Source of the DNA: a bacterium | Lineage (GTDB): Bacteria; Bacteroidota; Ignavibacteria; UBA10030 | Direction of reading: 5' to 3' | Assembly (NCBI GenBank): GCA_007280275.1 | Contig: QYQB01000123.1 | Span: 1-47,170 of the forward strand | DNA: 47,170 nt | In this document: positions 34,399 through 41,783 of the stretch, piece after piece | Position numbering within the stretch: the stretch's first letter is position 1 | How the letters are laid out: every line of letters starts with the position of its first letter | Notes under the pieces: generated by a model | What the model was told of the DNA's origin: nothing | What the model saw: the letters and a program-made list of their open reading frames with translations, nothing else | The model's database searches: none | Position numbers and translations under genes: made by a program

Positions 34399-34414
34399 GC
34401 GGCCTGGCGGCCGC
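34399..34414. repeat. Short GC-rich hairpin between kbl and the membrane acyltransferase gene
   Basis: GCGGCC (34399-34404) and GGCCGC (34409-34414) are separated by TGGC. There is no T-tract, so a full terminator is unlikely; it may attenuate or stabilise the transcript. Confidence 0.4.
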
Positions 34415-34451
34415 TGAAACGTTGATCGGATAACACGGAGATGGATCGAAA

Positions 34452-35588
34452 TTGAAGAACCGTCTTGTCTTTGTGGACTTTCTCAGAGGCTGGGCCACGA
34501 TCGTCATGGTCGAGGTCCATGTCTTCAACGCATTCCTGTTGCCGGATATCAAGAATGCTGCGTGGTTCGGGTGGGTCAACTTTGTCAATGGCCTTGTCGC
34601 GCCGAGCTTCCTCTTCGTCGCCGGATTTGTGTTCGTTGTTGCGAGCGACCGAAAGCTCGAAGAATTCCGAACGTTCGGCAAGGCGTTCTGGCGGCAGCTG
34701 AGCCGGATCTTTCTCATCTGGGTTATCGGGTACGGACTTCATCTTCCCTACTTCTCGCTCACCCGGACTCTGCGTGACTCAACTGCTTCGCAGCTTCTCC
34801 TCTTCAGTCAGTCCGACATTCTCCATTGCATCGCTATCGGCCTTCTCATCGTATTTCTTGGACGTATTGTCATCAAGCGCGATCAGTACTACCAACTCTT
34901 TCTTGTGCTGATTGGCAGTCTCATGGTCTTGATTGCTCCGTTCATCTGGGAAATCGACTTTTCCCGCTTTCTGCCAGGATTCGTGGCGCCGTATTTCAAT
35001 TATCACCACGGCTCTATCTTCCCATTATTCCCCTGGCTTGGGTTCCTGATGTTCGGGGCTGTTGCTGCTTTTGTGCACAAGGAAGCCAGGGTGAACGGGA
35101 CTGAAACCCAATATTTCCAGCGATTGGCTCTTCTGGGGGGCGTACTTCTGGTGGGTGGCACATTTCTGGTCGATCTGCCGTCTAAAATTCCGTTCATGTC
35201 CACGGCCATACGAGCGAATCCTGTCTTCTTTGCATCCAGGCTTGGAATTGTGTTCCTTCTTCTCGTGGCATGTTGGTATTACGCCGAGTGGCGTAAGACG
35301 GAGAGATCGGTTGTGCTCGACGTAAGCAAGGAGTCGTTGTTGGTCTACACCGCGCATCTTCTGGTCATCTATGGCCGGTTTTGGAATGGCAACAGTCCTG
35401 CGCATTCTTATGGAGACTTGTTTTCGATCTCTCAGTCTGTGGTTGCCACAGTGGGGTTGATTCTCCTGATGCTTGTTCTTGCAAAGGGTTGGTCAACGCT
35501 GAAGCAGAAGTCGATGCGGTGGGCTCGATACGTGTCATACGCGACAGGGATTATCCTCTTCATTGTGTTCATCGTACGAGTGTATTGA
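34452..35588 (+). CDS. Polytopic membrane acyltransferase (HGSNAT/DUF1624-like)
   Basis: A 378-residue integral membrane protein with about ten hydrophobic helices. The N-terminus RLVFVDFLRGWATIVMVEVH resembles the R-x-x-x-x-D-x-x-R-G start of the heparan-alpha-glucosaminide N-acetyltransferase catalytic (DUF1624) and acyltransferase-3 families, which move acetyl groups across membranes. A His in HVFNAF and the conserved HLL/YTAHLL helix near the end are also of this type. The acceptor is unknown. The start is TTG at 34452 with GGAG eleven bases upstream; an ATG at 34441 is in another frame and stops at once. It is the last co-directional gene of the Tdh-Kbl cluster, 65 bases after kbl; membership of the operon is plausible but not proven. 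Confidence 0.78.
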   Translation: MKNRLVFVDFLRGWATIVMVEVHVFNAFLLPDIKNAAWFGWVNFVNGLVAPSFLFVAGFVFVVASDRKLEEFRTFGKAFWRQLSRIFLIWVIGYGLHLPYFSLTRTLRDSTASQLLLFSQSDILHCIAIGLLIVFLGRIVIKRDQYYQLFLVLIGSLMVLIAPFIWEIDFSRFLPGFVAPYFNYHHGSIFPLFPWLGFLMFGAVAAFVHKEARVNGTETQYFQRLALLGGVLLVGGTFLVDLPSKIPFMSTAIRANPVFFASRLGIVFLLLVACWYYAEWRKTERSVVLDVSKESLLVYTAHLLVIYGRFWNGNSPAHSYGDLFSISQSVVATVGLILLMLVLAKGWSTLKQKSMRWARYVSYATGIILFIVFIVRVY

Positions 35589-35602
35589 CTGGTTGGGGCT
35601 TG

Positions 35603-35625
35603 CCCCTTTCGAAAAGGGGGTTTCA
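35603..35625 (+). terminator. Weak terminator-like hairpin after the membrane acyltransferase
   Basis: CCCCTTT (35603-35609) pairs with AAAGGGG (35613-35619) around a three-base loop, followed by GTTTC. The T-run is short, so termination may be partial. It closes the cluster before the rmuC gene. Confidence 0.5.
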
Positions 35626-35708
35626 GAAGAATTTCGATGATTTGCCCTGGACCTCTGTAGAGTATAAAACTGAAACATTGGAATTGTTAACGATAAGGTG
35701 GAGAATCA

Positions 35709-36878
35709 ATGGAACTGCTTTTTGGTGCATGTATCGTGGTGGTGCTCGTGCTCCTTGTGTTCATTGCTGTCCGCTTGAGATCTCCCCAACAGCAGGATAG
35801 CACACAGGCGACGCTTCTCATCCAGCAGCAGATCGATTCCCTTCGCGGAGAAGTCAACCTCAGCCTCAAGAATACATCGGATACGCTGGGGATTTCGCTC
35901 AAAACGACGCAGGACACCCTTTTTCAGAGCCTGAGGAATACTTCTGAGACAATGAGTCAGCAGCTGACGAATGTGACGGCGCAGCTCTCGGGTGTGACTC
36001 AGCAGCTTCAAAACAACACCGGTCAAGTCGGGGCGCGGCTTGACAACGCGGCGAAGGTAATTCAGGACGTTCAGAACAAGCTGGGTGAGCTTGGGCAGGC
36101 AACGAAGGAGATCAAGGAACTCGGCCAAAGCGTGTCGAAACTCGAAGAAATGCTCAAGGCGCCAAAGCTTCGCGGCGGTTTGGGCGAATTGCTCCTGGAA
36201 GACCTGCTCAGGCAGGTGTTGCCAATCAGATCCTTTGAGATGCAGCATCGCTTCAAGAACGGACAGGCGGTCGACGCTGTGATCCTCCTTTCAGGAGGCA
36301 TGGTTCCGGTTGATTCGAAATTCCCTCTTGAGAATTTCCAGAAGATGCTTGATGCGAAGACCGAACAGGAAAAGCGGACCGCTGTAAGAACGTTCCGCTC
36401 GGACGTGAAAAAGCATATTGATGCCATTTCGGAGAAATACATACTTCCTGACGAAGGAACGTTTGATTTTGCGCTCATGTACGTCCCGGCGGAGAACATT
36501 TATTACGAAACGATCATCAAAGATGAATCGGTCGCTGAGGAGGAAGGACTGTATAGTTATGCGATGAAGAAGAGAGTGATTCCCGTCTCTCCGAACAGCT
36601 TCTACGCACATCTGCGGGTCATTGCGATGGGATTCAAGGGGTTGCAGATTGAGAAGAGCGCGAAGGAGATTTTCCAGAGCCTCGAGCGCCTGAGTTCTGA
36701 ACTCCAGAAGTTCTCAGAGACGTTTGAGACGCTGGGGTCTCAGCTCAATAACGCCAAGAACAACTACGACAAAGCTGACAAGCAGCTGAACAACCTGACG
36801 GAGAAGTTCAAGACAATTCAGTCAATTCCGGAATCCGGACCTGCGAAACAACTGGACGCATTCAAAGGACAAAAGTAG
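35709..36878 (+). CDS. rmuC: RmuC-family protein
   Basis: A 389-residue protein. One N-terminal membrane helix (ELLFGACIVVVLVLLVFIAV) is followed by a long coiled-coil rich in Q, N, T and S (about 35-135). The RmuC domain is at about 150-330: LRGGLGELLLEDLLRQVLP, VDAVILLSGGMVPVDSKFPL, FALMYVPAENIYYETI, RVIPVSPNSFYAHLRVI. A second coiled-coil ends the protein. RmuC limits DNA inversions in E. coli and its domain is nuclease-like (PD-(D/E)XK-type restriction-endonuclease fold); the exact activity is not settled. AAGGTGGAG precedes the ATG. It is followed by a strong hairpin shared with the convergent cold-shock gene. Confidence 0.92.
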   Translation: MELLFGACIVVVLVLLVFIAVRLRSPQQQDSTQATLLIQQQIDSLRGEVNLSLKNTSDTLGISLKTTQDTLFQSLRNTSETMSQQLTNVTAQLSGVTQQLQNNTGQVGARLDNAAKVIQDVQNKLGELGQATKEIKELGQSVSKLEEMLKAPKLRGGLGELLLEDLLRQVLPIRSFEMQHRFKNGQAVDAVILLSGGMVPVDSKFPLENFQKMLDAKTEQEKRTAVRTFRSDVKKHIDAISEKYILPDEGTFDFALMYVPAENIYYETIIKDESVAEEEGLYSYAMKKRVIPVSPNSFYAHLRVIAMGFKGLQIEKSAKEIFQSLERLSSELQKFSETFETLGSQLNNAKNNYDKADKQLNNLTEKFKTIQSIPESGPAKQLDAFKGQK

Positions 36879-36904
36879 TGGGGCGGGAGGGGGGAGAAAA
36901 GTGA

Positions 36905-36937
36905 GGAGCAGAGTCCCCTTGACGGGGACTTTGCTCC
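36905..36937. terminator. Probable bidirectional terminator between rmuC and the first csp gene
   Basis: A 6-bp plus 7-bp stem with one internal mismatch (GGAGCA 36905-36910 with TGCTCC 36932-36937, and AGTCCCC 36912-36918 with GGGGACT 36924-36930) has a five-base loop. On the minus strand it is followed by T/C-rich sequence, on the plus strand by little T. It lies between two convergent genes. Confidence 0.65.
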
Positions 36938-36947
36938 CTAAAGGGAT

Positions 36948-37151
36948 CTAGACACGAACGATGTTGTACGCGCGTTTTCCTTTTTGCTCGTCCTTGAGCT
37001 CATACTTCACCGTATCGCCTTGAGAAAGAACATCCCGGAAACCAGTATTCTTCACATTGCTCTTGTGAAAGAAAACCTCTTCTCCAGTCTCAGTGACGAT
37101 AAATCCAAAACCCTTCGACACGTTAAAGAACTTTACCGTACCGTTATTCAT
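36948..37151 (-). CDS. Cold-shock protein (CspA family), first copy
   Basis: A 67-residue single cold-shock domain starting MNNGTVKFFNVSKGFGFI. RNP1 (KGFGFI) and RNP2 (VFFHKS) single-stranded nucleic-acid-binding motifs are present. It binds RNA or ssDNA and acts as an RNA chaperone in known homologues. The ATG at 37151 was chosen over GTG at 37169, which adds a non-conserved MGSRLP. It is more diverged from CspA than the neighbouring copy (Glu/Lys-rich C-terminal half, KDEQKGKRAYNIVRV). It lies downstream of the other csp gene, separated by a strong terminator, so it may depend on readthrough or on a promoter in the short gap. Confidence 0.93.
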   Translation of the reverse strand: MNNGTVKFFNVSKGFGFIVTETGEEVFFHKSNVKNTGFRDVLSQGDTVKYELKDEQKGKRAYNIVRV

Positions 37152-37182
37152 AGGCAACCGACTTCCCACGTTCGTGAGCGAC

Positions 37183-37222
37183 TGAAAAAGAAAACCCCAG
37201 ATGAGAATATCTCACTGGGGTT
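37183..37222 (-). terminator. Rho-independent terminator between the two csp genes
   Basis: On the minus strand an 8-bp stem AACCCCAG/CTGGGGTT plus a 5-bp inner stem TGAGA/TCTCA (one bulged base) spans 37193-37222, followed by TTTTCTTTTT. It ends the transcript of the csp gene at 37240-37440. Confidence 0.88.
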
Positions 37223-37239
37223 GTATCGAACAGACGAAC

Positions 37240-37440
37240 TTAGACCTTCTCTACGTTTGCGGCTTGCAGACCCTTCGGTCCTTGCTGGACATCGAATTGA
37301 ACTTGGTCACCCTCGTTCAAGGTACGGTAGCCATCACCACGGATCGCCTTAAAATGGACGAATACGTCTTCGCCGTTTTGACGAGTGATAAAGCCAAAAC
37401 CCTTGGCTCCATTGAACCATTTGACTGTTCCTTTTTCCAT
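37240..37440 (-). CDS. Cold-shock protein (CspA family), second copy
   Basis: A 66-residue cold-shock domain, [20 protein letters not shown], with RNP1 KGFGFI and RNP2 VFVHF, then [20 protein letters not shown]. It follows the E. coli CspA pattern closely, including the aromatic surface residues. AAGGAAG precedes the ATG at 37440. The strong terminator after it and a candidate promoter about 240 bases upstream suggest a short transcript with a long 5' leader, as known for cold-inducible csp mRNAs. Expression in the cold is likely by analogy only. Confidence 0.95.
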   Translation of the reverse strand: MEKGTVKWFNGAKGFGFITRQNGEDVFVHFKAIRGDGYRTLNEGDQVQFDVQQGPKGLQAANVEKV

Positions 37441-37676
37441 GGAACGCTTCCTTTCGGAAATGATGATTGAAGATGTACACGAGGCAGCTAGCCGAAACGT
37501 TCTTGTGTGCTATGGATGTGTTGCGATGTCCGGCCTCGTGAATCTTGGAAGGTCACGAAAAGAGGACAAGGTCAATTCATCTACAGCGACGACGCACAAG
37601 CGAGGCTACGTCGCCCAGCAGGGAATGATGGAGCGCTTCCTGCCGGACTTTGAGGTGTACGTTAATTTGCGGGTGC

Positions 37677-37705
37677 AATATACGTCGCTTTTGAGTGACA
37701 AACAA
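37677..37705 (-). promoter_or_regulatory. Candidate promoter of the second csp gene
   Basis: On the minus strand TTGTTT (37705-37700) and TATATT (37682-37677) are separated by exactly 17 bases. A start point near 37670 would give a leader of about 230 bases before the csp ATG at 37440. Confidence 0.5.
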
Positions 37706-37750
37706 GAAAAAAACCGAAACGAGATCTATTTGCCCACGATATCATCGTAA

Positions 37751-37783
37751 TTTGGAAATCGGTGAAGAAAATGCATATCTTTG
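37751..37783 (+). promoter_or_regulatory. Candidate Bacteroidota-type promoter of pfkA
   Basis: TTTG (37751-37754) and TATCTTTG (37776-37783) are 21 bases apart. TATCTTTG is an exact match to the Bacteroidota -7 consensus TAnnTTTG, and TTTG fits the -33 element. The start of pfkA lies about 65 bases downstream. Confidence 0.6.
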
Positions 37784-37848
37784 CCGATGTACTCTGTGGA
37801 AGGGAATCACATATCATTGAGAAGACACTGGAATTCTAAAGGAATTTT

Positions 37849-38940
37849 ATGAAATCTTTGAAGAGAATTGGCGTTCTGACCGGCGGAGGAGATTGCCCTG
37901 GATTGAATGCCGTTATTCGAGGCATCGCGAAGCCCGCCATTTCTTACTTCGGGGCGACGGTCGTTGGCATTTTGGATGGGTTTGAAGGACTTGTGGAAGG
38001 AAGGATGCGGGAGCTTACGCCAAAGGACGTTTCAGGTATCGTCAACCTGGGGGGAACGATCCTGGGCACCTCAAACAAGGGTGATCCGTTCCATTTCCCC
38101 GTCGAGACTCCACAGGGCATCGATATTCTCGATTGCTCGGAGAACGCTGTCCGCAACTACAGAGACTGGAACCTCGATGCCCTGATCGCGATAGGCGGCG
38201 ATGGGACAATGCACATCGTTGACAAGTTTACGGATCTCGGCCTGAATCTCATCGGCGTTCCCAAAACCATTGACAACGATCTTTCAGCGACCGATGTCAC
38301 GTTTGGCTACGATTCGGCTGTAACTGTAGCCACAGAAGCGATCGACCGTTTGCATACGACAGGATCGGCTCATCATAGGGTTATGGTTATTGAGGTTATG
38401 GGCCGTTATGCCGGGTGGATTGCTCTGGGGTCCGGCCTGGCCGGGGGCGCGGATGTTATTCTTATCCCGGAGATCCCATTCCAGTGGGACAAGATTTGCC
38501 AGCACGTCCTCAAACGCGGGAAACATGGCAGCAAGTTCAGCATCGTCTGCGTTGCGGAGGGAGCAAAGGCGGCCGAAGGCGGCCTCGTTGTGCGTGAACA
38601 GGATTCCAAGCGCACCGATCCGATTCGTCTCGGAGGAATTGGCGACGTTGTGGGAGCGAAGATTACCGAGATATCCGGGTTGGAGACGCGCGTGACGGTC
38701 CTGGGTCATCTGCAGCGGGGCGGGAGCCCAACACCGTTCGATCGCATCCTTGCCAGCAAGTACGGAACGAAGGCGCTTGAGCTGGCTTCTGAAGGGAAGT
38801 TCGGCCACATGGTCAGTCTCCAGGGAAATGAAGTATCCTCCGTCCCGGTCAAGGAGGCGATAGTCAAGCTGCGAACCGTGCCGCCGGATTCTCAACTGAT
38901 TCGTGCCGCAAGAGCGGTAGGAACTTCCTTCGGCGACTAA
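37849..38940 (+). CDS. pfkA: 6-phosphofructokinase
   Basis: A 363-residue PfkA-family enzyme phosphorylating fructose-6-phosphate in glycolysis. Motifs are LTGGGDCPGLNAVIRG, IGGDGTMHIV (116-120 GGDGT), VPKTIDNDL (138-144), EVMGRYAGWIAL and LGHLQRGGSP. The residue pair that separates donors is Gly in GGDGT with Lys in PKTIDND. Pyrophosphate-dependent enzymes normally have Asp at the first site, so ATP is the likely donor, but the Lys is the PPi-like residue, as in the mixed Gly/Lys subgroup of ATP enzymes. AAAGGAA precedes the ATG. A promoter of Bacteroidota type lies upstream and a long palindrome downstream. Confidence 0.94.
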   Translation: MKSLKRIGVLTGGGDCPGLNAVIRGIAKPAISYFGATVVGILDGFEGLVEGRMRELTPKDVSGIVNLGGTILGTSNKGDPFHFPVETPQGIDILDCSENAVRNYRDWNLDALIAIGGDGTMHIVDKFTDLGLNLIGVPKTIDNDLSATDVTFGYDSAVTVATEAIDRLHTTGSAHHRVMVIEVMGRYAGWIALGSGLAGGADVILIPEIPFQWDKICQHVLKRGKHGSKFSIVCVAEGAKAAEGGLVVREQDSKRTDPIRLGGIGDVVGAKITEISGLETRVTVLGHLQRGGSPTPFDRILASKYGTKALELASEGKFGHMVSLQGNEVSSVPVKEAIVKLRTVPPDSQLIRAARAVGTSFGD

Positions 38941-38971
38941 GTTTCCCGTGATACGAGTACCTGGTTTGCAA

Positions 38972-39010
38972 ACCTCGGTCCGATCGGACCGAGGTCCATT
39001 CTCTTCTTCA
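38972..39010 (+). terminator. Probable terminator: 24-bp perfect palindrome after pfkA
   Basis: Bases 38972-38995 form a perfect palindrome (ten-base arms ACCTCGGTCC and GGACCGAGGT around GATC) followed by pyrimidine-rich CCATTCTCTTCTTC. The T-run is interrupted, so it may act as a terminator or as a protein-binding site for the next gene. Confidence 0.55.
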
Positions 39011-39055
39011 CTGTTGATCCACAATCTCTCTGCATGTCACAAGGGACGCCACAAC

Positions 39056-40666
39056 ATGAAAATCCAACCGTTGCTCCGTTCGTCGTTTGTCAGTTTGGTG
39101 CTCGCCGCAATGTCTGTGCATGGACAGGAAAGTATTTTCAATGTCCGGGACTTTGGCGCGACGGGCAAGAAATCCGATAACGCCCAGCCTTTTCTGCAAC
39201 GCGCGATCGATTCGTGTGCGCGCTCGGGGGGCGGTATGGTGTATCTTCCGCCGGGGGAATACTCCTCCGGGACACTCCATCTGCGAAGCCACGTCAGGTT
39301 CCACATTGAGGCGGGGGCAACACTGTATTCAATCAAGGTCAAGGAGGCGTTCGACAAAGACGCTCTCCTCTACGGCGAGGATCTGGAGAATATCACAATC
39401 GAGGGACGAGGGACGGTCGATGGGCAGGGAGCATATGAGTGGAGGATAAACGATATCCAGGATGACTTCATCCGACCCAACCTGGAACAAATGGAGGCGC
39501 TCGGCAAGCCGCTGATGCGCTCCTTCCCGAAAAAGGATCAATTCGGTAAACTGATTCTTCTCCTTCGCTGCAAAGATGTTCGGATCACGGGGCTATCGCT
39601 CCTGCGGTCGCCATCATGGACCATTCATCCCTATGCATGCGAACGATTGGTGATCGACGGGGTGTACATCTGGTCGAGCCTGGCTGAAGGAGTCTGGGCA
39701 GACGGGATCGATCCCGACGGATGCAAAGACGTACGCATCTCGAATTGCACCATCGAAACAGGAGACGACGCCATCGTGTTCTACTCCATGAATTGGTTCG
39801 GCCCTGCGATGCCATGCGAAAACATCACGGTGACGAATTGCCGCCTTTCCTCCGCCTCGAGTGCAATCAAATTCTGTGACGGGAACATGAATTGTGTCCG
39901 CAACGTCACGATCGACAACTGCAGTATAACCAACTCGAATCGCGGAATTGCATTCATGGTATTCGATGGGGGTTATGTCAGCGACGTGGTGCTCTCGAAC
40001 CTGACGATCGAATGCCGACGGCACGATTGGTTCTGGTGGGGAGATGGGGACCCATTTCACTTCAATATCAAACGCCGGAGTGAAGTGCACAAGCACGTGA
40101 AATTCGAGAACGAGCCGCCGGCAGGGTCAATTCGCAACGTGTTGATTCAGAATGTCATCGCTCACGGCAAAGGCTCGAGCGTTATCAATGGACATCCGCA
40201 GAGCTGGCTGGACGGGGTGACATTTGAAAACGTGAAGCTGTATCTCTCCTCGGATTCCACGGTGGCCTTCGACAAGGCCGTCCACGCTCTCAGATTTCAG
40301 ATGGCGAAAAACCTGAGACTCCGGAATGTCGAGGTCTTCTGGGGCAATCCGGAGTCGAAACAATGGCGCTCCGCGCTGTACTTTGAAGATGTCAAGGGGC
40401 TCGAAGTGGAAAATTTCGGCGGCCGCCAGGCGTCGCTTGGTTCGGATGTTCCAGCGCTGGAGCTCAACCGCGTCGATGGGGCTGTCATTCGGGATTCCCG
40501 AGTTCAACAAGGCACATCAACCTACTTGAGAATTCTGGGTAAAGAATCCGCGAACATCCTTCTCACAGGAAATGATTTCCGGAATTCCGCCAGAGCATTC
40601 GTCGCAGAGAAGGAAGTCCAGAAGAACTGTGTTATCCTTTTCAACAACATCTCAGGAGCCCGATAG
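39056..40666 (+). CDS. Secreted glycoside hydrolase family 28-like (polygalacturonase-type) protein
   Basis: A 536-residue protein. The ATG at 39056 has AAGGGA nine bases upstream and opens a signal peptide (MKIQPLLRSSFVSLVLAAMS). The mature protein begins FNVRDFGATGKKSDNAQPF, the usual start of GH28 and pectate-lyase-like beta-helices. It continues with GGMVYLPPGEY, the parallel-helix core, and WADGIDPDGCKDVRISNC, ETGDDAIVFYS. The GDDA acids match GH28 catalytic aspartates, but the classical NTD and GHG motifs appear as DPDG and SSAIKF, so substrate and even mechanism are uncertain. Predicted to act on pectin-like or other acidic polysaccharide outside the cytoplasm. Its stop overlaps the next start by one base. 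Confidence 0.85.
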   Translation: MKIQPLLRSSFVSLVLAAMSVHGQESIFNVRDFGATGKKSDNAQPFLQRAIDSCARSGGGMVYLPPGEYSSGTLHLRSHVRFHIEAGATLYSIKVKEAFDKDALLYGEDLENITIEGRGTVDGQGAYEWRINDIQDDFIRPNLEQMEALGKPLMRSFPKKDQFGKLILLLRCKDVRITGLSLLRSPSWTIHPYACERLVIDGVYIWSSLAEGVWADGIDPDGCKDVRISNCTIETGDDAIVFYSMNWFGPAMPCENITVTNCRLSSASSAIKFCDGNMNCVRNVTIDNCSITNSNRGIAFMVFDGGYVSDVVLSNLTIECRRHDWFWWGDGDPFHFNIKRRSEVHKHVKFENEPPAGSIRNVLIQNVIAHGKGSSVINGHPQSWLDGVTFENVKLYLSSDSTVAFDKAVHALRFQMAKNLRLRNVEVFWGNPESKQWRSALYFEDVKGLEVENFGGRQASLGSDVPALELNRVDGAVIRDSRVQQGTSTYLRILGKESANILLTGNDFRNSARAFVAEKEVQKNCVILFNNISGAR

Positions 40667-41724
40667 TGAAATCAGCCCATCACGAAGAGACTGCAACTGT
40701 CATGAGAGCGGTAGAAATCTCCAAGTTCGGCCCGCCGGCGGTTCTGAGATTCTGTGAAATGCCTGTCCCAGGAATCGAGGAGCGGGATGTCCGGGTCCGG
40801 ATTCGGGCAATTGGGTTGAATTTCGCAGATGTGTTCGCTCGCCTTGTGTACTATCCTGGGATTCCTAAACCTCCGTTTGTCCCTGGCATCGAGTTTGCCG
40901 GTACGGTGGAGAGTGTCGGGAAGTCCGTGAAGAAGTTTCGGAAAGGGGACCGTGTTTTTGGGTTCACGAGGCAGAAGGCATACGCAGAATACGTTGCAGT
41001 GCCGGCGGCGTTGGTTTTGCTTATGTCAAAGAAGATGTCATTCGAAGAAGCTGCAGCGTTTGGGGTGACATACCTGACAGCCTACCACGCGCTCATCACT
41101 CTTGGCCAAATGAAAAAAGGGGAAAGCCTGTTGTTGCACGCCGCAGCCGGGGGCGTTGGAACGGCAGCCCTGCAGATCGCAAAGCATCTCGGCGTTCGAG
41201 TGTACGCCACAGTCGGTTCCCACTCGAAAACTCAGACGGCGCGGGATTTGGGTGCGGCCGTGGTTATCAACTATGCTGAAGAGGATTTTGCAGCAATCGT
41301 TCGACAGGAGACCAATGGCCAGGGGGTCGACGTCATTCTGGATTCCGTCGGAGGCAAAGTCTTTCGTAAAGGATGGAAGCTCCTCAGGCCCATGGGCAGA
41401 TACGTTCTATATGGTTTTGCAGCCATAGCGGGCCGAAAGGGGGTTTCGAAGATAAAAGCTCTGATCGAGTCTGCTTCGGTTCCTTTGATATATCCTCCGT
41501 CAATCGTTTCGAAAAATGTGACATTGAGCGGGTTCAACCTGTATTTCCTTTTTGAAAAGGCTGACTATTTGCAGCATGCGATGCTGAAGCTCGTAGCTTG
41601 GTATGAAAAAGGTGTCGTGCGGCCTGTGATTGGGGCGGTATATCCCTTCGAGAAGATCCAGGAGGCGCACCAATTTCTCCAATCACGGCAAAGCATCGGC
41701 AAGATCGTCGTGACAATCGGGTGA
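40666..41724 (+). CDS. Zinc-free MDR oxidoreductase (quinone oxidoreductase/VAT-1-like)
   Basis: A 352-residue medium-chain reductase: MRAVEISKFGPPAVLRF, GLNFADVFARLVYYPGIPKP, FVPGIEFAGTVESVGKSVKK, FRKGDRVFGFT, and the NADPH-binding LLHAAAGGVGTAALQIAKHL. It lacks the zinc-binding Cys/His residues of alcohol dehydrogenases, as expected for the QOR/VAT-1 group. The end (VYPFEKIQEAHQFLQSRQSI and GKIVVTIG) is typical. Natural substrate unknown; quinones or enones are usual for relatives. GTG at 40666 has AGGAG seven bases upstream and overlaps the GH28 stop; an ATG at 40702 opens directly on the conserved N-terminus and is the alternative. Confidence 0.88.
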   Translation: MKSAHHEETATVMRAVEISKFGPPAVLRFCEMPVPGIEERDVRVRIRAIGLNFADVFARLVYYPGIPKPPFVPGIEFAGTVESVGKSVKKFRKGDRVFGFTRQKAYAEYVAVPAALVLLMSKKMSFEEAAAFGVTYLTAYHALITLGQMKKGESLLLHAAAGGVGTAALQIAKHLGVRVYATVGSHSKTQTARDLGAAVVINYAEEDFAAIVRQETNGQGVDVILDSVGGKVFRKGWKLLRPMGRYVLYGFAAIAGRKGVSKIKALIESASVPLIYPPSIVSKNVTLSGFNLYFLFEKADYLQHAMLKLVAWYEKGVVRPVIGAVYPFEKIQEAHQFLQSRQSIGKIVVTIG

Positions 41725-41783
41725 TCGGACCATCGGAGGTCAGAGCATTTCGCACTACAAAATCATTTGGTCAGGCATGAAGA

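Larger units (their letters stand above)
37441..37848. other. 408-base divergent region between csp and pfkA
   Basis: No convincing protein is encoded. The left part (37441 to about 37670) is probably the untranslated leader of the leftward csp gene. The right part contains back-to-back candidate promoters for csp (37677-37705, minus) and pfkA (37751-37783, plus). Confidence 0.55.

Noticed and set aside
37385-37750. A 121-codon plus-strand open frame upstream of pfkA
   Set aside because: It begins inside the csp gene on the opposite strand, and the region is better explained as csp leader and promoters.
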